DNA from: Isoetes taiwanensis
Taxonomy: Eukaryota; Streptophyta; Lycopodiopsida; Isoetales; Isoetaceae
Assembly: GCA_021234155.1 (NCBI GenBank)
Contig: JAJEKV010000009.1
Location: 6,623,546 to 6,687,545, forward strand
Reading direction: 5' to 3'
Length of the DNA stretch: 64,000 nucleotides
Under the pieces are notes generated by a model. The model was not told the DNA's origin. It ran no database searches and saw only the letters and a list, made by a program, of their open reading frames with translations. Shown here piece after piece: positions 21,033 through 30,755 of this stretch. Numbering within the stretch: position 1 is the first letter of the stretch; the number at the start of each line of letters is the position of its first letter. A program made the translations under genes and the position numbers.

Positions 21033-21548
21033 TGTGACGACCATACGAATATTCGTATCATACAAACATTATACTCCTATGTACAAAAATGGTCGTCACA
21101 CGAATGCAAAAAGGTAGTTGCACAAGACAAAGTTTGAACTCGCAACCTTCCAATTGCAAATCACACACCTTTGCCAATTGCACTATCAATATTTGTTGAA
21201 GATATTCCCTCACATCTTTCTCATATGGGAGAGTATTCCAGGAGAGTCTAGAATATTCTAGAACCTAAATTCATGCGCGACACTTGGCGAGATCTCATCC
21301 ATTGGAGTGGCGTGATCCTGACCATTGGCCTAGATATATAAGGAGGCACCTCCTTCTTCTCGAACCATTCCAGTTCAATGCCAGTCTTGAGCCTTATAGG
21401 CATTTGTCTCGTGTTCCTGTTTGCCTTCGATCCATTGTACTCTTGATTCATGTTCATATATCAGATTCTTTGCCGATTTTAGCATATTTTTTCCATATTT
21501 CTTGCGTATTTTCTCGTATTTTCCTTGTTTTCGCATAGGTTCATGACA
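21033..21548 (+). repeat. 3' LTR of outer gypsy element
   Basis: 516 bp, longer than the 5' copy mainly because it keeps a segment near 21140 that the other lost. Its first 68 bp hold a perfect 12 bp inverted repeat (TGTGACGACCAT at 21033, its complement at 21089-21100) and a 16 bp palindrome ATACGAATATTCGTAT at 21043-21058. Confidence 0.9.
21131..21196 (-). repeat. tRNA-like segment, antisense in LTR U3
   Basis: On the minus strand the LTR reads AGTGCAATTGGCAAAGG, resembling a tRNA D-arm/A box, and about 30 bases later GGTTGCGAGTTCAAAC, resembling a T-arm/B box. It looks like the head of a tRNA-derived SINE captured by the LTR. The 5' LTR has the same segment with about 19 bp deleted between the two boxes. 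Confidence 0.45.
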
Positions 21549-21925
21549 ATTTTGGGCATATACCTGGAATATGCCACAAACCCACCTGGACGAGGGTTTG
21601 CCCCCTTAGGGGCAACCCAATTAGAGATTGGCTTCTTCAACTCAAGAAATCAGCCAGTTTATTCATTGATTAGAGGCATATCACATTTGATTTCATATTC
21701 TTTTAATCATTTTGTCTTCAATCATCTTTTTCGTAGAAAGCAAAATAATATTCTCCCAAATTATAAATTCCACCGTCATCTTCTAATATGGATTCATTTT
21801 AGTGACCACAAATCTGTTTTCCAAATGGACAAAAGCTATTTCTAAACATGTTAATGCATTTAACACTTCCAAATTCCTCTTTGAGAACACATGCATTAGA
21901 TTTAAAATTCAACAAAAATTCTTAT
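21549..21925. other. Flanking sequence, no gene recognised
   Basis: AT-rich sequence right of the outer element. A 98-codon frame has no recognisable motif. Confidence 0.35.
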
Positions 21926-21929
21926 TGAT

Positions 21930-22200
21930 AGAGGTCTACCATTAAGGATGTTGCTGGTCATACTCCGTTTGATTTAGTATATGAACTAGAGGCAATACTG
22001 CCAATTGACAGATGCCAAACCAAGGATGGTATTGATTTTGAACATAGTTTTAGATAAAGTATTGTAGCATAGATGTGATGAATTGATGAATTTCGAGGAC
22101 TAGAAAATCATCTGACACAGATTTGTTTGGGTCATAGAGTAGTGGACTTAGGGTCTCATTTGATTGTGAAGCAACATCAGCATCTACTATGACTATGCCA
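21930..22200 (+). pseudogene. Relic of a gypsy integrase C-terminus
   Basis: One frame reads AGHTPFDLVYELEAILPID, matching the plant gypsy integrase block usually seen as TGHTPFxLVYGxEAxxPI. Downstream fragments such as ENHLTQICLGHRVVDLGS fit the region after it, but stops abound. No LTR is seen nearby, so it is an isolated relic. Confidence 0.65.
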
Positions 22201-22989
22201 CATCCTTATTTTGGATAGCAACTTGGTGCATCGTAGTACTCGAGTGTTTGATGAAGATAGGCTTGCCCTTCGAATCTTTAGGGTTTGTGACCTGTATACA
22301 TTTGCTCTGGTCCCACAAAGTCAACCACTGGCTATCCATTTCACCTAAGCCCTTCATGGTATTCTTGAAGTTCTATGGATGACTAGATGGCAACTTGAAA
22401 TAATATGAATGCCTCATCTAGCTTCTCCCTCAAGTGCAGACGTGGATAGATCTACTTGGCATTTCACTCGATTAGTCTTTCATGAAATTGAGTTGGATCT
22501 ACTTTCTTTTTCAAAAAATTCTTTCAAAGCACTCTGTTTAGGTCCGATACCAGAACTTATTAGAAACATAAGAAATTCTAAAAGATCAGACACAGTATTT
22601 AGTTAGTAGTAAATATAAACAAACAATGCCAAGCGCATTTTATAACATACATAAACAACTTAATCGCACTAGGTGTGATTTAATTCTATAGTGAGGACTA
22701 ACTATTTCGTGCTAAGTGCGATTTCATTTGACACGTGAACAATAATTAAACAATGGTAGGCGTGCTTTAATTTCACAATAGGACTATCAGGAAATTGTGC
22801 TAGGCATTTTCATATGCATTCTCATTATCATCCTCCACCTGATTCTCGAGTTTGCCCACCTTATTCTCTGTCCCACGTTGTTAAAAGTGTCAAATTTGTC
22901 CCTTAGTTCTCTTTACGACTGACAGTACTTCAGTGTTGATTTTCCAAACTTGAAAATCACTAGAGACGTCCATTTGTTCATCATTATCC
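22201..22989. other. AT-rich spacer with a weak repeat
   Basis: No gene. About 22625-22815 holds two degenerate copies of a motif containing AAACAAT, AGGACTA and GTGCTAxGTGCGATTTC-like text, probably an old tandem duplication. Confidence 0.4.
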
Positions 22990-23466
22990 TCAATAGTGAT
23001 CGTTCCCGACTCGAGTGCTCGTTGAATGGTTGTTTATTAGGACATTTGCTGGAGGATTTTCAACACCAGTGTTAAAGAGGTTTTGAATATTGCCAATATT
23101 CTGTTGTACGACATTACTTGCATCAAACAGTTGAGCTTTTGTAGGCTGCTCACTACTTTCCTTGACTGGCTGCTCACTACTAGATCCCACTTCCTTCATA
23201 CCATGTGACAAATCTCTGAGACTTGCAACCATTTTGTTTTTCAGTTTTTCGATATGGCCCAAACACTTTCCATGCTGAACTTTTCTGTACATAACATTTT
23301 CTCTAAGCATCAGTTCCCCAGCATCATACTATCTATAATACACTTCGTTCCCTCTAGGTACTTGATCATGAGACTCCCTTTCAATAATGCAATTTCACAG
23401 TAACCTACTATCCCTTCAAAGATTCTATAAATGCTTTGCATGGGATAGAGAGGGAGGGAGATGTAT
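22990..23466 (-). CDS. Unrecognised minus-strand ORF fragment
   Basis: A 106-codon frame (23310-22990) reads ENVMYRKVQHGKCLGHIEKL and KMVASLRDLSHGMKEVGSSS, charged and helix-prone, then SSEQPVKESSEQPTKAQL and a polar tail. Upstream, 23466-23325 stays open in another frame (YPMQSIYRIFEGIVGYCEIA). Composition looks protein-like but I recognise no family. The third gypsy element is inserted right at its upstream edge, so the gene or element it came from may be interrupted there. It could also be transposon-derived. Confidence 0.35.
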
Positions 23467-23471
23467 TGCCG

Positions 23472-24056
23472 TGTTAGTCCTGTACCTCCAGGAACAGGAC
23501 TATTCATGCATACGACGGACCAAGTAAAGGCTAAGGATCTGCAGTCAGGCACGGGTCAGTCATCAAAGGCCCCGCAAAAGACCAAGCAGACCACGCAGTC
23601 AAAGCCCTCACCTGCCGTCAAGAGGAGGCGCTCAGACAAGTGACGGCTCGCCACCGTCGGCGGCGTCGTGATTCCGTGCACTTCAAGAGGCACCGCCAAG
23701 ATTCCTCAGAAATCAGGCCTCCTTCCGTGAGTCGGCACCGAAATCATCGAGTGTCTATATTGGGCCAAAGGCCATTGTACTATATATATGAGTACTAAGC
23801 AGCACATGAGTTTTAGATGAGTTTTGAGTCTTGTCTCACCTCGCGGTTTCTCTCGACACGAGCTCATGTATCTTCATTGACATCAAGGAAGTTGTTCTCA
23901 TGATTGTGATCTCATTGTTCTCTTCTTGTTTTCGTTCTCTTTTTCTTGTTCTTTTTGCAAATCCCGCTGACATAGTCCCCGGATTCTCTGTTAGATCCAA
24001 GTGTCCTCCTCAGAGGGCTGTCTTTGCAGGAGTTCCCAAACCCGCACCCCCAAACA
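23472..24056 (+). repeat. 5' LTR of third gypsy element
   Basis: 585 bp. A TATA-like run TACTATATATATGAG sits at about 23779. The first 175 bp are open in one frame ending AVKRRRSDK, the same C-terminus that the extra ORF acquires when it runs into the 3' LTR. Confidence 0.93.
23779..23790 (+). promoter_or_regulatory. LTR TATA box (third element)
   Basis: TACTATATATAT in mid-LTR is the only good TATA candidate and is repeated in the 3' LTR near 34073. It would place the U3/R border near 23810. Confidence 0.55.
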
Positions 24057-24093
24057 CCGCCGCCGCCGGTCCGATCTTTCCTTCCTCTCCATC

Positions 24094-25250
24094 ATGTCGG
24101 CTTCGAGGTTTCATTCCCGAGAACTTCTTTGCCAAACGGCGGCTAGACTGAGGCGCCATCAACGACGCCTTGTCTTTGCTGTTCGGGATATGTATGATAC
24201 TACTTATGACATTGAGGGTGGTCAGATCCGGCTCCAGAACACGATCGGCACCTCCTACCCCTCGTGCTCATTCTCGACCCGGGGTCTCCCCCTAATAGTG
24301 CCCATTGTTCACAACCTCAATCTCCACAACATCCACCACTCAGCCCACGCCTCACTATTTCCGGACTCACAAAGCGGCTACATTCACATACCTTCCGGCC
24401 ATACCCCTCAGCCGTCACAACCTTCGTCACCTCCTGGTGGGATGGGCTACCATCAAGTGTCCTTGTCCTTTGGCCCTACCCACGTTCATGACTTTCAGTC
24501 TTCTCCTTCTTTTCAGCATGCTCTTCCTGTTTACCAAACCACTGATCTCAAGCCTAATGAGGAAGGCTCCCAAGGACCTTCCCCACTGATCTTTGCTTTT
24601 GGACCACATGTTTTTTCAGTTCCACCCCCTTGCTCTCAGTCTCAGACTGTTCCATCTCTCTATGCTTCTGCGTATCCTCCACCAAATCCACCTGTCTATG
24701 CGTCAGTTCCGCCTTCATCTCCACTCGCAATTTGAAGCCGACTTATCCAATGTTTGGCAACACTAAAGGCAAACCTCTTGATCAGAGTGCTCAAGCCTAT
24801 ATGGAGGAATTCGAAGCCTTGGCCATTTTGAATGGTCATGCGCAACCCCAACTCAAATTTCATATCTTTTCGACCACGCTCCGAGGCGCCCCTCATCAGT
24901 GGTTAATGGCCAACAAAAGCCACTGGAAGCAAAGTTGGCATGAAATGAAGACAGCATTCCTGTCTCATTATGGCACCACGGACGATGATCAGTTACTCCT
25001 CAAGCAACTCAATGATCTTCAGCAAGAGCCCACGGAGTCAGCTCGGGACTTTGCGGATCGTCTTCACATTCTCGTCAGTAAACTCCAGGAGTACCCCACG
25101 CAAAGCCAGATCCTCGTTTGGTTTCTACAAGGCCTTCCTCCTGCCATTCGCCTAATGACAGAATACCTGCGTCCCAAGTCTCTAGAGCAGGCCATCGAAT
25201 TAGTCAATCACTCGGTCAACGTTTCTTCTCGAGGTGTAGCTCTCACGGAA
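24094..25250 (+). pseudogene. Third element gag N-terminal and capsid part
   Basis: From ATG 24094 (MSASRFHSREL) the frame reads a Pro/Ser/His-rich N-terminus to 24735. A one-base shift near 24730 leads to the capsid core: YPMFGNTKGKPLDQSAQAYM, then FHIFSTTLRGAPHQWLM, KTAFLSHYGTTDDDQLL and LVWFLQGLPPAIRLM. A second shift of the same direction near 25200-25245 leads to the zinc-knuckle part. Neither site shows an obvious slippery heptamer, so mutation is more likely than programmed shifting. Confidence 0.85.
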
Positions 25251-27433
25251 CTTCCTTTTATGCCCCCCGTCATGGTCCTCAGAATGCAGTCCAGCCTCAG
25301 CAAACAAATCCTCAACGCTCCCAGATTTGGTGTCATATTTGCAAATATCAAGGCCATTTGGCCAATGAATGCAACTCATCCAATGGACCTCCTCACTGTA
25401 AACGGTGCAATATGTGCAATCATGCCACGGAAGAATGCACTCGTTCTCATCCTACACCATTCAGAAACAAAATGGTTTTTCAAGTCCAGACCACGCCTCA
25501 ACAACAACAGTCATATCAGCCTCAGCAATATCAAACTCAACAACCGCAGCAGTATCAACAGACACAGCAATCTCAGCCGCCACGAGGACAAGGCAACCGT
25601 CCTCCCTTTGATCCTTCAAAGGCTCAATGTTATCATTGTCATGAATGGGGTCACACCACCACGGCGTGTCCTCAACTTCCTCAAGTTCAAGTCCAACTTC
25701 CAGGCTCCACTCAGCCTGCTTCTGTACGCCTCACGGCTTATCAACTGTGGGTGGCCAACGGTAAAGAAGGCCCCCGTCCTGTTCTGAGGAAGCCACCACG
25801 GCCGCCTCAACAACAGCGTCCTCAGCAAGTTGCATCTACTTCTAATCCTATGGATCAACAAGCTCAAGAGGAGATTTATCAGGCACTGAACCCTCCAGTT
25901 CAGCAGTCCAATTGGGTTGGTTTAGTTGCGTGTCACGCTCGGGCTTCACGTCCTTTGACCATCATTCCTCATGACACGCAACCTGCTTTTGCAGTGGAAA
26001 CTGTTCCTCATGACGATGATAAAAAAGTTCACTTCACGCCTGATCTTGACAAACTCATGCCTCACGTCATGCCTAAAGTGCGACAAAGTATTTTGAAACT
26101 CATGCAGGCTGCGGAAGGTCGCACACTGGCCAATGTTCATGCCACCACTAGAGCTCAGCAGCGTCAAGCAGCACCGTCATCATCCACCAGTGCACGCTCT
26201 CAGCCCTGTCCCAATATTGCTGCTGAGGTCGAGCTTCTCAAAGAAGTCTCTGCTTCTTTACCTCAGACTCCCGTTCCACTAGATCCTGCGGACCCCTTTT
26301 CTCATGTCCCTTTAGAACTTCAGGAAGAACTTGCCAAGATCAAGATTCCTTTGAGCCTGGCCACCATTTTGAAACTCTGTCCGGCCCTTAAAGATCAGTT
26401 ACCTCTTCCCACGGTTCTGGTTGGAGCTGTTGCCACCTCAACACCCACGATGCATGCCAAGGTGGGCAATCATCATATCAATCATGTTCAAATTGATGGT
26501 GGTAGTGCCGTCAATCTTATTACTGATAAGCTCCGAAAGCAATTGGGTATCAAACAATTATACCGTGCCCCTTATGACATCAAGTTGGCAAATGGCCATA
26601 TCACGCGCCCTCAAGGCGTCACTCCTCTTCTCCATATCAGCATTGGTGATCTCAAATTCCCTTTGGAATTTGGTGTTTGGAAAGCAGGAGAGGATCCTGG
26701 TGACTATGAAATGCTGGTTGGAAGACCTTTTCTCCGCCAGGCTAAGAGTATTCATTACTGGGGCACGGATCAACTTGTTATCACTGATGGACATCTCAAT
26801 GCCACCATGGATCTAGAAACTGGCACATTGATCTCTGTCGAGAATGCTGAACCTTCTATCTCTGACACAGACTCTGAAGAAGCACAAAACATTTATCATG
26901 TTCAAGCTCCTCCAGCGGGTCTGCCTCTCTCCTCTTACCCTGAGTATGCTGATCCTTGGGGTGAGATGACGCTCGATCAAGACCAGGCTGTGGCCGCTCT
27001 CTTGGATCCTTACTTGGCTTCCTGCAATCGCATTCAACGTCTGGATCATTTTTCTGACCCACTTCCTTCTTCAGAGACCGTCGATGTTCATGCCGTCATG
27101 AAGCAACCTTTGCTTGATGACACTCAGCAGCCTCTCTTCTTCACTACACAAAATGCAGCTCCTCCTGTCATGCTTCAACCTCCCGCTCATCAGGTTCAAG
27201 CCACGGAGGTTGTTCCTCACATTCAAACTCCCGAAGTCGAAATAGTGGACATTGGTAACAATCAACCAGTCCGCTTGGCTGCTAAACTTCCGACTACCTA
27301 TAAAGCACGCGCTGTGACGCTGTTCAAGAAGTTCAAACATATTTTTGCTTGGAGCTACAAAGACCTTCGCAGTATCAAAACAGAGTTGTGGGAACTCACT
27401 ATTCCTACCAAACCTGATGCACGCCCAATCTAG
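25251..27433 (+). pseudogene. Third element: zinc knuckles, protease and linker
   Basis: One open frame of about 730 codons. It holds three CX2CX4HX4C knuckles (CHICKYQGHLANEC, CKRCNMCNHATEEC, CYHCHEWGHTTTAC) spaced by Gln/Pro-rich text, a long linker, then a retropepsin with VQIDGGSAVNLITD (the DGG variant common in plant gypsy proteases) and MLVGRPFLRQA. The frame ends at TAG (27431-27433) immediately before QRQYRLNP, the entry to reverse transcriptase; a lysine codon is expected there, so this is probably a nonsense mutation. Confidence 0.88.
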
Positions 27434-28645
27434 CAACGACAGTACAGGCTCAACCCAAATTACCGTGACCGCGTCAAGGCTGAAATTGACAAATTCTTGG
27501 CTGCTGGCCTGATTTATGAGGTCAAACACTCGGAATGGGTGAGCCCCATCGTCATTGCTCTCAAACACAATGGTAAGATCCGCGTTTGCGTGGACTATAG
27601 AAAACTCAATCAAGCTACGGAGCGTGATCACTTTCCGCTTCCCTTCACTGATCAAGTTCTTGAAGAAGTTGCTGGTCATGAGATGTACTCTTTCATGGAT
27701 GGTTTCTCAGGGTACAATCAAATCTCTATCAAGCAAGAAGATCAACTCAAAACTACCTTCACCACCCCGTGGGGCACTTTTGCCTACAAGGTGGTCCCTT
27801 TTGGTCTATCAAACTCTCCTTCAACCTTTCAGCGCATCATGCTCTCCGTCTTTCAAGACTTTATGAAGGATAAACCTTTTCTTCAGATCTTTCAAGGTGA
27901 TTTTTCAGCCTACAGCTCCATGGCTGATCACTTGGAAAAGTTGGAACTTGTTTTTCAAAAATGTGATGAATCTGGCATTAGTCTCAATCCGGAGAAGTGC
28001 ACTTTTTGCGTCACCTCAGGTGTTCTGTTGGGTCATGTGGTCAGTAAAGAAGGCATCACCACGGATCCCGCTAAAATCAGTTGTGTACTAAAGGCTCAAG
28101 CACCGTCTAATATCAAAGAGACACGCTCTTTCCTGGGTAAGGTTAATTACTATTCCACCTTCATTCCTGGCCTTGCAGCTATAGCTGATCCCATTCATAA
28201 ACTCACGGGTGATGAATCCACTTGGGCTTGGAATCCCCAAGCGGAAGCTGCTTTTCAGAAGTTGAAGCTGTTACTTACCCAGGCCCCGGTACTTGTTCCT
28301 CCTCAATGGGACAAGCCCTTCCACGTTCATGTCGATGTCTCTGCATTTGCAATTGGTGCTGGTCTTTCTCAAGCTTGTGATGAGCACACGGATAAACCCA
28401 TCCGCTATGCCAGCAGGAAACTCAATCCTGCTGAGCGCAATTACTCTGCCACGGAACGAGAAGCCTTGGGCTTAGTCTTCTGTGTCCAACGTTTCCGTCA
28501 TTATTTGTTGGGAAGCCAGATCAAGTTCTTTGTTGATCATCAAGCTCTTCTGTATTTAATCAACAAAGCCACGCCCACGGGTAGAATTGCTCGTTGGGTC
28601 CTTCTTCTGCAAGAATTCGCTCCCTTCGAAATTGTTTCATAAGGC
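27434..28645 (+). pseudogene. Third element reverse transcriptase and RNase H
   Basis: Motifs in order: SEWVSPIVIALKHNGKIRVC, VDYRKLNQATERDHFPLPF, YSFMDGFSGYNQISIKQED (catalytic aspartate), VVPFGLSNSPSTFQR, then FQGD at 27890-27901 where the family has F/YVDD: the first aspartate of the catalytic pair is Gly (GGT, one base from GAT). RNase H follows (VHVDVSAFAIGAGLSQ, ATEREALGLVFCVQRFRHYL). The frame then shifts by one base near 28640 (extra T before the HKAGKSHVVPDYLSR linker). Polymerase activity of this copy is therefore unlikely. Confidence 0.92.
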
Positions 28646-30057
28646 AGGCAAGTCTCATGTGGTGCCCGATTATCTTTCAAGAATTCACACGGATGATCCC
28701 TCCATGGGTGTTTCTGACGCCTTTCTAGACGCTCAATTGTTCCTGGTCACGGCCATGCCCCATTGGTTTCACAACTTTCAGCAATATCTTCTCAATGGTG
28801 CTCTTCCTCCAGACGATCCGACGCTCTCACCAGAAAAGCTTCGCTCACGCCGCCGTCAATTTCTCAGAGAGGTCCGTGACTACACCATGGTTGCAGGTCA
28901 TCTCTACAAATGCGGTAAAGACATGATCCTCCGTCGTTGTGTCCTCCCTCATGAAGTGCTTGGTGGTGGTCATTTTAGCGGTGACGCCACGGCACGCAAA
29001 ATTCTTTTGGCAGGATACTTCTGGCCCACGCTTTTTAAAGATGCCCACGCTTATGCTCGCACGTGTGACGTCTGTCAGCGTGTGGGAAAACCCACGGCCC
29101 GTGACGCTCTTCCCTTAACGCCGGTCGCCACGCCACTTCAAATGGGGAATGGATTTTGTGGGGCCCATGGACCCACCGGCGCGGCACACCCGTGCCCGCT
29201 ACATCCTGGTCATCACGGATTATGCTACCAAATGGGCGGAAGCTTGTGCACTTCCAGACAACACTGCTGCCGGTACCGCCAAGGTTCTCTACACGCACAT
29301 CATCACGCGTTTTGGTTGTCCCACGGAACTTGTTAGTGATCGTGGCGTGCATTTTATCAATCATACCATCAAGGAGCTGACGGACTATCTTCACATCCAA
29401 CATCGGAAGAGTACACCTTATTATCCTCAAGGAAATGGATTGGCAGAAAGTACCAACAAAACTCTCATAACTGTTCTTAAGAAAATTTGTGACGCTTCTC
29501 GCACAGATTGGCAAGAAAAGTTGCCTACTGTTCTTTGGGCTTACAACACCAGTTTTAAAATTGCTACTGGCCACACTCCTTTCAAACTGGTTTATGGTCA
29601 AGAAGCTCTGATGCCTTTTGAATATATTCTTCCGACTCTCCGTTTCCAACTTGCTACCGCACATAATCCACCTGCTGCACTCAAGGAAAGGGTTTATCAA
29701 TTGGAACAGTTGGATGAACTTCGGCGAGATGCTTACATTCGTGTTCTTCATGGACAACAGTTGCAGAAATCTTTGCATGACAAACGTCTTAAGACAAAAA
29801 CATTCAAAGAAGGTGATTTGGTTCTTCTTTATGATTCTCGTTACAAAAATTTTCCAGGCAAGTTAAAGTTCAGATGGCTTGGTCCTTATCAAATCATTCA
29901 AGTTGTTCAACCCAGTGTTTTCAAGCTGGCCGAATTAGATGGCACTCCGTTACCTACTCTGGTTAATGGCTTTCGCCTTAAGCAATTTCATACAGACGCT
30001 ACAGACAGTTCTACACAAGATGCACCACAAAGTTCTGCAACAACAGATAGTGACTAA
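28646..30057 (+). pseudogene. Third element integrase
   Basis: The zinc region has HEVLGGGH and CDVCQRVGK (HHCC). A one-base shift near 29150 leads to the core: ILVITDYATKWAEACALPDN (first D), CPTELVSDRGVHFINHTIKE (second D), YYPQGNGLAESTNKTLI (E). The GPY/F-like module reads FPGKLKFRWLGPYQIIQVVQ, and the protein ends at TAA 30057 after a Ser/Thr-rich tail. No chromodomain is seen, so this is a non-chromodomain plant gypsy lineage. Confidence 0.92.
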
Positions 30058-30755
30058 AAGAGGCATATTTATATTACTAGAGGCAAATTATAAAATGTGA
30101 ACATTGCCCACTTACTTCCGCTATGAGCAGAGCTCTATGGGCAGTGCCCTATTTACAAAATCCTCGTTCAATCCTCGTGCAATCCTCGTTCAATCCAGCC
30201 GCTGCCATACTCATGCTCATGATCGCCAAGGGTGTCTCAGCGTTGCCCACTGCTCGTCTTATATAGCCCAACCGACGAGATTCCTGTTGACGTGGACCAA
30301 TCAGACCACTCGCAGACGTGGTTGCAATGCAAGGTCGTTTCTAATTTGGAATCTTTTCTCCCGCCGCATATCTAGCAATGGTACCTTCTGACACCTTCGT
30401 TTTAATGATATTCCCCTTCGAGTTGCCTGCATTAAATGCCATTCCTTCTTTTCATGCCCGTCGAACATTAAAATGTGTACCTTCGCCAGCTGTCACCTCC
30501 GATCGTTCATTCACCGTCCATTCCTTCTCCCTACGCTGTTTGAGGACTTAGCCAAATTTTTGCCTCTCAATCGACTTTTTCGCATCTGTTGCCACCTGGC
30601 ATCATCAACGGTTGCTGTTTCATTCTCATCACGCCCTTTCGCCAAACCCTTGTGCGCCCTAAACACCTTTTCGTCCATCTTCGTTTTCGTCTTCCGCTCT
30701 CCGCCCTCCGGCTTCTCAAGACAGTTCTTCCTGTTCCTCTCCGACGCTCTTCGAC
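30058..30755 (+). other. Non-coding interval before the extra ORF
   Basis: About 700 bp between integrase and the extra ORF without an open frame of note. It includes three close copies of CAATCCTCGT at 30168-30192, and a TATA-like CTTATATAGCCC at about 30258, which could drive a separate transcript for the downstream ORF. That role is speculative. Confidence 0.4.

Larger units (their letters stand above)
8008..21548 (+). mobile_element. Outer Ty3/gypsy chromovirus-like element (split, integrase deleted)
   Basis: LTRs at 8008-8490 and 21033-21548 both start TGTGACGACC and end TTCATGACA. Flanks are ATTTC and ATTTT, an imperfect 5 bp target duplication. Between them lie gag (split at codon level by the inner element), a zinc knuckle, a degenerate protease, reverse transcriptase and RNase H. 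The integrase core is missing: after the RNase H linker the sequence passes within about 150 bp to a basic tail and the polypurine tract. The primer site is not tRNA-like but complementary to its own LTR, as in Tf1/sushi-type elements. Stops and deletions make it non-autonomous. The LTRs differ at many places, so it is older than the element inside it. Confidence 0.9.

Noticed and set aside
24640-24760. Programmed frameshift in gag of the third element
   Set aside because: No clear slippery heptamer at either gag frame change, and further single-base shifts occur in pol and the extra ORF, so decay or sequencing indels are more likely.
27425-27445. Programmed stop-codon readthrough between protease and reverse transcriptase of the third element
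   Set aside because: TAG is followed by CAACGA, only partly like the CARYYA readthrough context, and a lysine codon is expected at this position, so simple mutation explains it. Other frameshifts also exist.
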